DNA of 64,000 nucleotides, from NCBI GenBank assembly GCA_020846005.1, contig JADLEQ010000080.1, forward strand, positions 1 through 64,000. The letters are read 5' to 3'. The notes under the pieces were generated by a model. That model was not told the origin of the DNA. It searched no databases and saw only the letters and a list, made by a program, of their open reading frames with translations. This DNA comes from Polyangiaceae bacterium (GTDB taxonomy: Bacteria > Myxococcota_A > Polyangia > Polyangiales > Polyangiaceae). Below are positions 42,729-51,980 of this stretch, in pieces. The position numbers were made by a program, and so were the translations under genes. Each line of letters starts with the position of its first letter. Within the stretch, counting starts at the first letter, position 1.

Positions 42729-43433
42729 TCACTCACCGATCGCGAACCGATAGCCGACGCCACGCACCGTGAGCAGGTGCCGCGGAGCCGCGGGGTCGCG
42801 CTCGAGCTTCGCGCGGAGCTGCAACATGAAGTTGTCGATCGTCCGTGGCGTCCCGTGGTGGCCCGGCCCCCACACCTGCTGGAAGATCTGCTCGCGCGCG
42901 AGCACGCGATCTCGAGCCTCGACGAGGCACCACAGGACATCGAATTCGGTAGCGGTCAGCGGCACCGGCTCACCGCCACGCCGGACGTCGCGGCGGTCCG
43001 CGTCGATCACGAGCTCGCCGGCGCGCACCGGCTCCCGCGCCGCGCGCCGCGCCATGGCGTCACGCCGGAGGACCGCCTTCACCCTCGCGAGCAGCTCCGC
43101 GAGCCCGAACGGCTTGGTGATGTAGTCCTCGGCGCCGAGCTCCAGGCCCATCACCTTGTCCATCTCCGCCCCGCGCGCGCTCAGCATGATCACCGGCATC
43201 CGCTGGCCGGCCCGCCGCAGCTCGCGCACGACCTCGAAGCCGTTCATCCGTGGGAGCATCACGTCGAGGATCATGAGATCCGGCTGCCAGCTCGTCGCGA
43301 GCGCCAGGCCGGCGGCGCCGTCCTCGGCCACCTGCACCTCGAAGCCCTCCGCCTCGAGGTTCATGCGGAGGCCCAGCGTGATGCTCTCGTCGTCCTCGAC
43401 GACCAGGATGGTCGTCGCGCGGGCGCCGGTCAC
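42729..43433 (-). CDS. OmpR/PhoB family response regulator
   Basis: 234 residues from GTG 43433 overlapping the kinase stop (GTGA). Receiver domain: acidic pair in VVEDDES, phospho-acceptor Asp57 in LMILDVMLPRMNG, and Lys in YITKPFGLAEL. C-terminal winged helix: LTATEFDVLWCLVEARDRVL, QVWGPGHHGTPRTIDNFMLQ, VRGVGYRFAIGE. It should bind direct-repeat DNA once phosphorylated by the kinase encoded directly upstream. Target genes are not evident; the debrancher gene next to the pair is a candidate. Confidence 0.95.
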   Translation of the reverse strand: MTGARATTILVVEDDESITLGLRMNLEAEGFEVQVAEDGAAGLALATSWQPDLMILDVMLPRMNGFEVVRELRRAGQRMPVIMLSARGAEMDKVMGLELGAEDYITKPFGLAELLARVKAVLRRDAMARRAAREPVRAGELVIDADRRDVRRGGEPVPLTATEFDVLWCLVEARDRVLAREQIFQQVWGPGHHGTPRTIDNFMLQLRAKLERDPAAPRHLLTVRGVGYRFAIGE

Positions 43434-44401
43434 TGCGCGTCCCCCGGCGCCGGAACGCGCCCGCGTTCGGCGGCGCGCCCGCGCACGACCTCCGCCAGCG
43501 GGCGGGGCAGAACGAGCGTGAACGTGCTCCCGCCGCCGCGCCGGCTCTGCACCTGCACCCGCCCTCCGTGCGCCCGCATCACGTGCTTCACGATCGCGAG
43601 CCCGAGCCCGGAGCCCTCTCGTTCACGCGCGAGCCGGTCGTCGACTCGGTAGAACTTCTGGAAGATCCGCTCGTGCTCGGCCGGCTCGATGCCGATCCCG
43701 TCGTCTCGGACGTGGATCCGCACCTCACGCGCCGTCGACTCCGCCCAGACCTCGATGCGGGGCGGATCCCCGCCGTACTTGAAGGCGTTGGTCAGCAGGT
43801 TGAAGAGCGCGTCGGCGATGGCGCCTCGGTCCGCGCGCAGCGGGTGGGACTCCCCGGGGAAGACCGCGAGGTCGACGGGGCGCCGATCCCGGAACGGCGC
43901 GAAGGCGGCGACCGCGGCGTCGATCACGGAGCGGGTGTCCGTCTCCTCCATGCGGAACTCCCGCCCGCCGCTCTCCATTCGGCCCCAGTCGAGGAGCCGA
44001 TCGATGAGCTCCTGCAGCCGGCGGCTCTCGCGTGAGAGGCCGGCGATGCACTGCTCCTCGGCGGCCTGGTCCCCGCGCCGGAGCTCGAGCGTCTCCGAGA
44101 ACAATCGAATCGAGGTGAGCGGAGTCCTGAGCTCGTGGGAGACCTTGGACACGAAGTCCGCCTGGAGCTTCGACAGGTTCGCCTCACGGTGCACGAAGAC
44201 CCACACCAGCACGACGCCCGTCGCCGCGGCGCCGCTCAGCGCGAGCACGAGGATGCCCATCAGCAGGTTGACCTGCGCCTCACCGAGGAAGAGCAGCACC
44301 GCGCCGAGCGCGAGCAGCAGGAAGCTCGGCACGACGACGAGCGCCACCAGCAGGATCACGATCCGGCGGTAGCCGTAGGCAGCCAGTTCGCGGGGGGCCA
44401 T
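43430..44401 (-). CDS. membrane sensor histidine kinase
   Basis: 323 residues. Two transmembrane helices (about 14-40 and 45-70) leave almost no periplasmic sensor loop, so it senses within the membrane or through a partner. HisKA domain with His89 in FVSKVSHELRTPLTSIRL, then N-box LFNLLTNAFKYGG, G1 VRDDGIGIEP, F-box IFQKFYRVDD and G2 GSGLGLAIVKHVMRAHGG. It phosphorylates the response regulator whose gene overlaps its own. 45 bases separate it from the upstream debranching-enzyme gene. Confidence 0.94.
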   Translation of the reverse strand: MAPRELAAYGYRRIVILLVALVVVPSFLLLALGAVLLFLGEAQVNLLMGILVLALSGAAATGVVLVWVFVHREANLSKLQADFVSKVSHELRTPLTSIRLFSETLELRRGDQAAEEQCIAGLSRESRRLQELIDRLLDWGRMESGGREFRMEETDTRSVIDAAVAAFAPFRDRRPVDLAVFPGESHPLRADRGAIADALFNLLTNAFKYGGDPPRIEVWAESTAREVRIHVRDDGIGIEPAEHERIFQKFYRVDDRLAREREGSGLGLAIVKHVMRAHGGRVQVQSRRGGGSTFTLVLPRPLAEVVRGRAAERGRVPAPGDAQ

Positions 44402-44446
44402 GCGCAGGCGGGCGCTCCTTCTCTAGCAGCAACGGCCGGGCCGCGC

Positions 44447-46441
44447 TCACATCCCGAGCTCACACACGAGCGTCCGGAGCATCTCGGCGACGCTCCACGC
44501 CTGCGCCGGGCACCCGCGCGGCCGGTGGGGCGCGTCGCCGTCCGCGAGCTGGGCGACCTGACCGACGACCGGTCCCTGCGCGAGCGCCCGCTCCACCATC
44601 GTGCGGAGCTCCTCGCGCAGCTCGAAGTCATCGGGCTCGAGGCGCAGGGCGGCGCGGGCGTAGGAGCCGACGAGCCAGGTCCACGCCGTCCCCTGGTGGA
44701 ACGAACTCTCACGCTCCTGCGGCGGGCCGACGTGGACGCCGAAGTAGTCAGGATGGTCCGGCGCCAGGCTGCGCACGCCGACCGGCGTGAGCAGCTCCGC
44801 CCGCACGCGCGCCACGATGGCCGCGGCCTGCCAGCGCTCGAACAGCGAGGGATCGACGGCCAGCGCCAGGAGCGCGTTGGGCCGGACGCTGGCGTCCTGG
44901 AAGGCGTCGGGCCCGGCGTCGACCTCGGACACGCAGTCGTAGGGGTATTGGGTCGACGCGCACCAGAACCTCGCGGCGAACGCCGCCCGCGCCGCGTCCC
45001 GCGCCGCCCGGGTGGCCTCGAGGATCGGCTCGTCCTCGTACTCTCGCGCCAGCGCGCCGAGCGTCTCGCACGCCCGCGTCCACAGGGCCTGCAGCTCGAC
45101 GGCGAGGCCGCGCCTCGGCGTGACGAGCTTGGTGCCGGCCCGCGCGCTCATCCAGGTGAGGGCGTGCTCGGGGTCGCCGTTCGCGATCGCGCCGTCCGGG
45201 GTGAGCCAGACGCCCGGCGTCTTCCCGCTCCGAAGCTTGACGAACGCGCGCTTGAGCGCGGGGTAGAGCCGCGTGCGGACGAACGGATCCTCGGCGCCGG
45301 TCCGATCGGCGAGCTCGCGCGCGACCTCGAACAGCCACAGGGTCGCGTCCGGCGATCGGACGACGACCTCACCCTCACGCTCCGGCCAGCGCTCGGGCAG
45401 GAGCCCGGACCGGAGCTCGCCCACCTGCGCATCGAGCACTCGCTTCGCGTCGTCGAGGCGCCACCGCGCGAGCATCAGCCCGATCGCCGCGACGGACACG
45501 TCGCGGGTGCGGACGTCGTAGAAGGGGTAGCCCGCCAGGATCGCCGGCCGAGGCGCGTCGAGCGCGCAGAACGCCCCGGCGGCGACGTACAGCTTCCGGA
45601 CGAGCGGCGCGCGCTCGGGCCCCGGGTCGGTCGCGAGCAGCGCCGCCTCCGTCTCGGCCAGGAGCTGTTCGGCTGGCGCCTCGACGCGGGCGCCGAGCGA
45701 CATCGTGAGGTACGCGGGCTCTCCGGGCAGGAGGTCCAGCTCGAAGCGCCCCGGCGTCCAGAGATCCTCGTGCGAGGGCTCCCGCAGCGAGTCGTCCGTG
45801 TACTCGAAGCGTCGCCACCAGTCCGGCGATCCGATGAACACGCCGCCGTGGCGAAAGCACAGCTCCGGGACGCCCGGGACGGGCCGCAGCGACACCTCGC
45901 CCTGCCGCAGGCTCACGCCCTGCACCATGTACCCGTGCTCGTGCAGGATGCCGCGGACGGGCCGGAGCGAGAGGAGCGGACGGACGGTGAGGCGCGCGCC
46001 GGCGCGCCCGAACCACGTGTGGGACACGACGAGCGCGTTGCGCCCCCGCACCAGCGCGACCTTGCGCTCGAACTGCGCCTTCCCGATCCGATACACCCAG
46101 CGCGGGATCGGATCCTGCGCGAACCACTGGAGCAGACGGTAGCCCGGGGTGGGCGCCATCCCGGGGAAGCGGTGCGTCGAGATCCGGTGCGCGCGCCCCC
46201 CCACCTCGATCGAGACCTCGGCGTGGGTCACGATGACGTGGCGATCGAGCGGGGGCGCGAGCGCCGCCACGAACAGCCCGTGGTGGCGCCGGGTGTGCAT
46301 CACCGACACCGTGCTCATCGCGTAGGCCCCGGCGCCGTTGGTGTGGAGCCACTCGGCGCCCGCGCGCTCCAGATCGCCGTCGACCTGGACGCGCGGCCAC
46401 GGCCCGTCGCGCGGCGGGTCCGGCGAGGTCGGCCGGCTCAC
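44447..46441 (-). CDS. glycogen debranching enzyme (amylo-alpha-1,6-glucosidase type, GH133)
   Basis: 664 residues from GTG 46441, overlapping the aroE stop (GTGA). The N-terminal domain has the signature EWLHTNGAGAYAMSTV followed by MHTRRHHGLFVAALAPP of the bacterial amylo-1,6-glucosidase N-domain. The C-terminal (alpha/alpha)6 barrel includes DATLWLFEVARELADR, DGAIANGDPEHALTWMSARA and DAGPDAFQDASVRPNALLAL. It hydrolyses alpha-1,6 branch glucose of glycogen in the cytoplasm. No glycogen synthase or phosphorylase is adjacent, unlike many glg clusters. Confidence 0.88.
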   Translation of the reverse strand: MSRPTSPDPPRDGPWPRVQVDGDLERAGAEWLHTNGAGAYAMSTVSVMHTRRHHGLFVAALAPPLDRHVIVTHAEVSIEVGGRAHRISTHRFPGMAPTPGYRLLQWFAQDPIPRWVYRIGKAQFERKVALVRGRNALVVSHTWFGRAGARLTVRPLLSLRPVRGILHEHGYMVQGVSLRQGEVSLRPVPGVPELCFRHGGVFIGSPDWWRRFEYTDDSLREPSHEDLWTPGRFELDLLPGEPAYLTMSLGARVEAPAEQLLAETEAALLATDPGPERAPLVRKLYVAAGAFCALDAPRPAILAGYPFYDVRTRDVSVAAIGLMLARWRLDDAKRVLDAQVGELRSGLLPERWPEREGEVVVRSPDATLWLFEVARELADRTGAEDPFVRTRLYPALKRAFVKLRSGKTPGVWLTPDGAIANGDPEHALTWMSARAGTKLVTPRRGLAVELQALWTRACETLGALAREYEDEPILEATRAARDAARAAFAARFWCASTQYPYDCVSEVDAGPDAFQDASVRPNALLALAVDPSLFERWQAAAIVARVRAELLTPVGVRSLAPDHPDYFGVHVGPPQERESSFHQGTAWTWLVGSYARAALRLEPDDFELREELRTMVERALAQGPVVGQVAQLADGDAPHRPRGCPAQAWSVAEMLRTLVCELGM

Positions 46442-47313
46442 CGCGCACCTCGCGCCGCGAGCGCCCGCTCGGCGGCCTCGCGCATCACCTCCCCGGGCGG
46501 CGTCGCACCGAACCAGAGCTCGAAGGCGGCGACCGCCTGGGCCACCAACATGCCGACCCCATCGAGCGCCACGAGCCCGTGGCGCCTCGCCTGGTCGAGG
46601 AAGGGCGTCACCCGCGGGTTGTAGACCACGTCGTACGCGACGGCGGTGGGAGGCAGCGCGCCCCAGGGCACGCGGCGCGCGAGCGCGTCACCATCGCCCG
46701 CGCCGCGCATGCCGGCGCTCGTCGCCTGCACGACGACGGAGAGCCGGGGCGCCAGCGCCTCGAGGCCGCGCCCGCCGTCGCCGGGCCACGCGAGCGGCTC
46801 GACGCCCATGCGCTCGAAGCCCTCGGCCCCGCGCCACTCCGATCGCGCCCCATCGAACGCCCGGGCCGTCACCCGCACCGCCGCGAAGCCCAGGCGCACG
46901 AGCGCGAGGCCGGCCGCGAGCGCCGCGCCGCCACTCCCGATCACGAGGGCGGCGTCGCGAGTCGCGGCAGCCCGACCGAGCTCGCCGACGAGCGCCGACA
47001 CGTCCGTGTTGGCGGCGACCAGCTCGTCACCGTCTCGGTAGAGCACGTTCGCGGCGCCGGCGTGCGCGGCGTCCGTGGTCCGCCGGGCGGCGAGCGCGAG
47101 CGCGGCGCGCTTCCACGGAACGGTGACGTTCGCGCCCCAAGGCTCCCCGCGCGTCAGCTCGGCCAGCCGCGCCGCCAGCGCGGGCTCGTCCGGCACGTCC
47201 ACGAGCCGGTAGCGGTGTGGCAAGCCGAGCGCGTCGAACGCGGCTTGGTGCAGCTCCGGCGAGACGGAGTGACCGACCGGGTGCCCGAGCAGCACGACCT
47301 CGCGCCGCGTCAC
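46438..47313 (-). CDS. aroE: shikimate dehydrogenase
   Basis: 291 residues from GTG 47313, overlapping the xseA stop (GTGA). It reduces 3-dehydroshikimate to shikimate with NADPH. Substrate-site motif LGHPVGHSVSPELHQAAF, catalytic Lys68 in NVTVPWKRA, Asp103 in NTDVSALVGEL, and the NADP-binding GSGGAALAAGLALVRLG, ending with GVGMLVAQAVAAFELWFG. Length is normal. Transcription probably continues from xseA through aroE into the debrancher gene. Confidence 0.93.
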   Translation of the reverse strand: MTRREVVLLGHPVGHSVSPELHQAAFDALGLPHRYRLVDVPDEPALAARLAELTRGEPWGANVTVPWKRAALALAARRTTDAAHAGAANVLYRDGDELVAANTDVSALVGELGRAAATRDAALVIGSGGAALAAGLALVRLGFAAVRVTARAFDGARSEWRGAEGFERMGVEPLAWPGDGGRGLEALAPRLSVVVQATSAGMRGAGDGDALARRVPWGALPPTAVAYDVVYNPRVTPFLDQARRHGLVALDGVGMLVAQAVAAFELWFGATPPGEVMREAAERALAARGAR

Positions 47314-48752
47314 TCGCCCTCCTCGACTCGATCCACCGTGGCCTCGACTCGCCCCTCGTGCAGGCGCACGCGCACGCGGGCGCCGGTCGCGGTGTCGCGC
47401 GAGCGGACCAGCGCCCGGCCGTCGTCGCAGGTCACGATCGCGTACCCCCGCTCCAAGACCGCGAGCGGGGAGAGGGTGCCCAGCCGCGCCGCCTCGCGCT
47501 CGAGCCGCGCGCCACGCGCGCGGAGCACGTCGCGCAGCGCGATCCCGAGACGGACCTCGAGGGCGCCGAGCCGCGTGCGCTCGGCGGTGAGCCGCCGCTG
47601 CTCCAGCGCGTCGAGCCGCACGAGCGACTGACCGAGCTGGCCGCGGGCGCCGGCGAGCACCGCGCGGGGGTGGCGGGCGGCGAGCGCCTGGCGCCGGTCC
47701 GCCAGCGTGGTGCGGGCGCGCGCGAGCCGGCGCCGGGTGTCCTCGCCGAGCCGCGCGCGGAGCTCGTCCAGGGCCTGCTGCGCGTCGAAGCAGCGGACGC
47801 GTGGATCCCCGAGCCGAGCGCGCAGCCTCCCGAGCGAGTCGCGATCCTCGAGGATGCGACCGCGCATCGCGCGCGCGAGCTGCCCGAGGTACGCGCTCAG
47901 GCGCGCGCGCGCGGCGCGCTCGTCCGGCACCACGAGCTCGGCGGCGTGCGACGGAGTCGCCGCGCGGAGGTCGGCGGCGAGATCGGAGAGCGTCACGTCG
48001 ATCTCGTGCCCGACGGCGCTGACGACCGGCACGCGCAGGCCGGCGATGCGCCGCACGACCGCCTCGTCGTTGAAGGCCATCAGATCCTCGGACGCGCCGC
48101 CCCCTCGACCGACGATGACGACGTCGAGCCCTGGCAACGCCTCGATCCGGTCGAGCGCACGCACGAGGCTCGCGGGCGCCCCCTCGCCCTGCACGAGCGC
48201 CGGGCTGAGCACGATGCGGACGCGACCTCGTTGGCGCGCGACGGCGATGATGTCGTGGACGGCCGCGCCGTGTCGACTCGTGACGACGCCGACGACGCGC
48301 GGCTCGGGCGGGAGCGGTCGCTTGCGCTCCGCCGCGAACAGGCCCTCCGCCGCGAGCCGCTGCTTCAGCCGCTCGAGCGCCTCGAGCAGGGCGCCGCGCC
48401 CGGCCGCGCGGATCCGATCGGCGACGAGCTGCAGCCGGCCCCGCGCGGCATACACCGCCGCACCTCCGAACACCTGCACGCGCGCGCCCGGCTGCAGCAG
48501 GGACCGCGCGCGCGCCGCCGCCTGCCGGTACGCGACGCAGTCGAGGCGTGCCTCCTCCCGATCGTCCTTGAGGGTGAAGTAGGCGTGCCCGCTCTCGGCC
48601 ACGCGGAGCTGGGTCACCTCGCCCTCGACCCACTCCCGCCCGGAGACGGACTGCACCGCCCGGCCCAGGCGCCGCACGAGCTCGGCCACGCCGACGACTT
48701 CGGCGCCGGCTTCGTCGGGGCCGGCGCCGCGGGGCGGGAGGGCGTCGCTCAT
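47310..48752 (-). CDS. xseA: exodeoxyribonuclease VII large subunit
   Basis: 480 residues. N-terminal OB-fold: WVEGEVTQLRVAESGHAYFT, LKDD; then the catalytic-domain blocks VGVVTSRHGAAVHDIIAVAR, DVVIVGRGGGASEDLMAFND and VVSAVGHEIDVTLSDLAADL. A long Arg/Leu-rich coiled-coil segment follows and the C-terminus is the usual beta strand pair (LERGYAIVTCDDGR). It forms ExoVII with XseB for single-strand DNA degradation; xseB is not in the window. It is first of a tight minus-strand cluster. Confidence 0.95.
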   Translation of the reverse strand: MSDALPPRGAGPDEAGAEVVGVAELVRRLGRAVQSVSGREWVEGEVTQLRVAESGHAYFTLKDDREEARLDCVAYRQAAARARSLLQPGARVQVFGGAAVYAARGRLQLVADRIRAAGRGALLEALERLKQRLAAEGLFAAERKRPLPPEPRVVGVVTSRHGAAVHDIIAVARQRGRVRIVLSPALVQGEGAPASLVRALDRIEALPGLDVVIVGRGGGASEDLMAFNDEAVVRRIAGLRVPVVSAVGHEIDVTLSDLAADLRAATPSHAAELVVPDERAARARLSAYLGQLARAMRGRILEDRDSLGRLRARLGDPRVRCFDAQQALDELRARLGEDTRRRLARARTTLADRRQALAARHPRAVLAGARGQLGQSLVRLDALEQRRLTAERTRLGALEVRLGIALRDVLRARGARLEREAARLGTLSPLAVLERGYAIVTCDDGRALVRSRDTATGARVRVRLHEGRVEATVDRVEEGE

Positions 48753-49004
48753 CGGGGTCCATCATCGCGGAATTTCGAACGGCGCGCTCGCGCGGAGGGG
48801 GCGCAGGGAGGAGCCTCCGGGTTCCAGCCGAGACGGCGGAGTTCAGACGAGCTGGAAGATCGAATTCGCTTGATTTCCGCGGAACCACACGGGGCCGGCC
48901 GGCGTCGGAGCCTGCAACGACGCGCCACCCCGGCAGCGTCGGACCCCCTCGCCAGCGCGTGCGCCCCACCGCGCCGCCCGCGCGAGATCCGAGAGGAGAC
49001 CGTC

Positions 49005-50594
49005 ATGGCTCAGTCGCAGCTCACCTTCCCCGTCCATCCTGCCAACCCCTTCGAGGCGGCCCGGGCCGCGCGCGGGTTCGATCCTCGGGCCGCGTTCGGA
49101 GTCGCGCGCGCCGAGCCGGTCGTCCCCGGTGAGGCGACGTACGCGCTCGTGAAGAGCGCGCCCGCCGTCCCCGCCGACGAGGTCGAGATCGCGTCACGCG
49201 GCGAGGTCGAGGTGACCGTGCTCTGGGGCACCAACGTGCTGCACGTCGCGCACCTCGCGACCGACCGCGCGTTCTGGATCGGCGAGGCGATGGGAGAGCG
49301 CCTCCCGCTCGACTACCTGGTCCCCGAGGAGAAGCTCGGCGTCTCCCGCCTCCCGCTGGTGCAGCCGCACTCCACGGGGACGCGAGTCGCGATCCCACGC
49401 GGCGCGCGCGCCATCGTCGAGCGCGACGGCTCGCGCGCGTCGCTGGACGACGCCTCGACCGAGCCGTGCCCCGAGGCCGCGGGCGCGCGCACCGCGTCGT
49501 TGCCGGACGGCGGCCGGCTCCGGATCGAGCACGGCGACTTCACCTACGTCGTCTCGAGCGTGCGCGCGGGCAAGCCGACGGCGCGCGCGTCGGCCGCAGC
49601 CGAGCGGGGCGTGCTCGCGGCGTTCGGCGCCACGGTGCTCGCCGCGGCGTCGATGGTCGCGGCGGCGGCGTACTTCGTGCCGCCCCTCGGGTTGGTCGCT
49701 GACGAGCAGCTCGACCGAGAGCGCGTGGTGCTCCTCCAGCAGTACCTGAGCCAGAGCGCGGAGACGGAGCGCGAGGCCACGCGAGAGGACACCACGGCAG
49801 CGGAGAGCTCGACCGCGGAGCGGGGTGGGACGGGCACGCGCGCCAGCGGCGCGGAGGGCGCGATGGGCAAGCCGACCGCCACGACCTCGGGGCGCTGGGC
49901 GGTGCAGAAGGTCGACGACGACCCGCGGCTCGCCCGAGCGCGGGCGGTCGAGGAGGCGCGGACGTTCGGCATGAACGCCCTCCTGAGCGGCGCCGCCGCG
50001 GGGCCGCTCGCCACGTTCGGCCGCGACAGCGCGAGCGGGACCCACGACCTCACGGCGGAGGGCGCGATGTGGGGCGACGTGCTCGGCGAGGGGCGCGGCA
50101 CCGGCGGCCTCGGCCTCACCGGCGGCGGCTTCGGCGGCGGCGGGTACGGGGAGGGCATCGGCCTCGGCAACATCGGCACCTACGGGAACGGCGCTGGCCT
50201 CGGCCCCGACCAGGGCTTCGGCAGCGCGCACGGGCGCCTCTCGAAGGGCCACACGACGAAGGGCCCCCCGCGCATCCGCCCCGAGGGCGCGACCGTCCTC
50301 AGCGGTCGACTCCCCGCCGAGACGATCCAGCGCGTCGTCCGCCAGAACTTCGGGCGCTATCGCATGTGCTACGAGCAGGGCCTGGCGCGCAACCCGACGC
50401 TCGCGGGGCGCATCTCGGTGCGGTTCGTCATCGGGCGCGACGGCGCGGTGTCCAACGTGAGCAACGGCGGCTCGGACCTACCGGACTCCGCCGCCGTGGG
50501 CTGCATCGTGCGAGCGTTCTACGGGCTGTCCTTCCCGCAGCCGGAGGGCGGGATCGTGACGGTGGTCTACCCGCTCATGCTCTCGCCTGGCTGA
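49005..50594 (+). CDS. AgmX/PglI C-terminal domain protein
   Basis: 529 residues; GAGAGGAG precedes the ATG. The N-terminal part (EVEVTVLWGTNVLHVAHLAT … VQPHSTGTRVAIPRGARAIV) is beta-rich and reminiscent of an FHA-like module. One transmembrane helix at about 203-225 is followed by a Gly-rich periplasmic segment. The C-terminal 95 residues (LPAETIQRVVRQNFGRYRMC, YEQGLARNP, ISVRFVIGRDGAVSNVSNGG) are the AgmX/PglI C-terminal domain, a TonB-like fold described for gliding-motility proteins of Myxococcus. It may couple inner-membrane energy to the envelope. The 252 bases upstream hold no gene. Confidence 0.85.
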   Translation: MAQSQLTFPVHPANPFEAARAARGFDPRAAFGVARAEPVVPGEATYALVKSAPAVPADEVEIASRGEVEVTVLWGTNVLHVAHLATDRAFWIGEAMGERLPLDYLVPEEKLGVSRLPLVQPHSTGTRVAIPRGARAIVERDGSRASLDDASTEPCPEAAGARTASLPDGGRLRIEHGDFTYVVSSVRAGKPTARASAAAERGVLAAFGATVLAAASMVAAAAYFVPPLGLVADEQLDRERVVLLQQYLSQSAETEREATREDTTAAESSTAERGGTGTRASGAEGAMGKPTATTSGRWAVQKVDDDPRLARARAVEEARTFGMNALLSGAAAGPLATFGRDSASGTHDLTAEGAMWGDVLGEGRGTGGLGLTGGGFGGGGYGEGIGLGNIGTYGNGAGLGPDQGFGSAHGRLSKGHTTKGPPRIRPEGATVLSGRLPAETIQRVVRQNFGRYRMCYEQGLARNPTLAGRISVRFVIGRDGAVSNVSNGGSDLPDSAAVGCIVRAFYGLSFPQPEGGIVTVVYPLMLSPG

Positions 50595-50749
50595 GCTCGG
50601 CGCCGGGCGCGTGTCCCCGGGACCCCAGACCGACACCCCGGCGGTTCGCTTCGCGGACCGGCGGGGTGTCGCGTTCGGTCCCGGTCTCGCCGAGCCGAGA
50701 GGCGCGCGCAGGTTTCGCCTGGTCCGGTTCTCTGCGAAGCTCGTCGGGA

Positions 50750-51952
50750 GTGCGCGGCGTCGACGTGGAGACCCTCGGTTGCCCGCGGTGCGGGGCTGCC
50801 TGCCGCGCGGGCGCCGGAGCGGCGGCGACCTGCGCGCACTGCGGAGGCGAGCTCCCGCTGCCCGCTCACCACGTCGCGGGGCGCGTCGCAGAGCGCCACG
50901 AGGCTCGCTCCGCGGCGGACCTCGGCGCGCTCTACGCCCGCCTGGGATCGCCGCCCGGTCTCGCGCTCCGCGCGTGGGGCACGGCGGCGCACCTGCTGGC
51001 CTGGCCCGCCGTGGCGGGCTTCCGCCTCGGCGCGCGGCTGGTGGATCCGGTGGCCGTGCTGGCCGCGACGCACCCGATCGCGCTCGCGCTGTTCGGCGTC
51101 CCGCTCGCGATCGTCATCGCTTCGTTCTTCGGCGTCGTGAGCCTCCTGCGCCTCTCCGGTCCTCTCCTCGGGCTCGACGTGGTCGACGTCGCCGGCGTCC
51201 CCACGTGCTTCCTCGCGCTCGCCGTCGGCTCGTTCGTGCTCGGCGGCGTGCCGCTGGCCGTGCTCCGTCGAGCCGACCAGCTCGCGAGCGCCCGCGTGGC
51301 GACACGAGCCGCCCTCGCCGCGCGGCCCTCCCACCACGCGGGCGGCGGCGCCGCGTGCCGCCACTGCGGCGGCGATCTCGTGGTGCCGGCGGCGGCGCTC
51401 GGTGTCCGCTGTCCGTACTGCGACGCGGACAACCTCGTCGCGCTCCCCGCGAGAGAGCTGCGCCGCCTCACGGATCAGCGAACCGAGTTCCACCTCCACG
51501 TCGAGGACGCGCTCGTCGCCGAGGCGGCCGGGCGGCGCGACGCCGGCCGCCAGGCGCTGCGCGCCGCCGTCGGCTGGGCGTTCGGCTCGCTGCTGATCGC
51601 CGTCCTCGGAATCGTCCTGCAGAGCGCCGTGGACGGCCACGGCCGGGCGGCCGCAGACGCGCCCTTCACGCTGTCGCCTCGCCTCACCGGGTGGTTCGGG
51701 GACGAGAGGAACCGCTCGTGGCAAGTCCCGGTCCAGCGCGACCGAGCGCTGTCGCTCCTCTGCAACGAGTGCGCCTGGCGCGAGCGCGTGAGCGCCCGTA
51801 CGAGCCGCGGCGCGAGCGTGCCGATCACCTGGACGGCGCTCCCCGACGACCGCTACTCGGGCCGCGTCGTGCCTGGGGTGACCGGCTGGCTCGTGGTCTC
51901 GGGGCTGGGCGAGTCGTCGCGGTGGCGCGTCGAGCGAGCCCCGGCTCGGTGA
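50750..51952 (+). CDS. membrane protein with zinc-ribbon segments
   Basis: 400 residues from GTG 50750 (GTG 50765 is an alternative). The N-terminus has CPRC…CAHC and a later CRHC…CPYC, two zinc ribbons. Hydrophobic segments lie near residues 80-95, 103-130, 140-165 and 275-300, so the ribbons and the C-terminal region flank several membrane helices. The C-terminal 100 residues are beta-rich with CNECAWRERV. No family is recognised beyond zinc-ribbon membrane proteins common in this phylum. It follows the AgmX-domain gene by 155 bases. Confidence 0.65.
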   Translation: MRGVDVETLGCPRCGAACRAGAGAAATCAHCGGELPLPAHHVAGRVAERHEARSAADLGALYARLGSPPGLALRAWGTAAHLLAWPAVAGFRLGARLVDPVAVLAATHPIALALFGVPLAIVIASFFGVVSLLRLSGPLLGLDVVDVAGVPTCFLALAVGSFVLGGVPLAVLRRADQLASARVATRAALAARPSHHAGGGAACRHCGGDLVVPAAALGVRCPYCDADNLVALPARELRRLTDQRTEFHLHVEDALVAEAAGRRDAGRQALRAAVGWAFGSLLIAVLGIVLQSAVDGHGRAAADAPFTLSPRLTGWFGDERNRSWQVPVQRDRALSLLCNECAWRERVSARTSRGASVPITWTALPDDRYSGRVVPGVTGWLVVSGLGESSRWRVERAPAR

Positions 51953-51980
51953 GCGCGGGAGCTCGCGCGGCGCGCAGGGG

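Noticed and set aside
47217-49004. N-terminal extension of the AgmX-domain gene
   Set aside because: The extra codons lie antisense to aroE and xseA; ATG 49005 has a strong ribosome-binding site.
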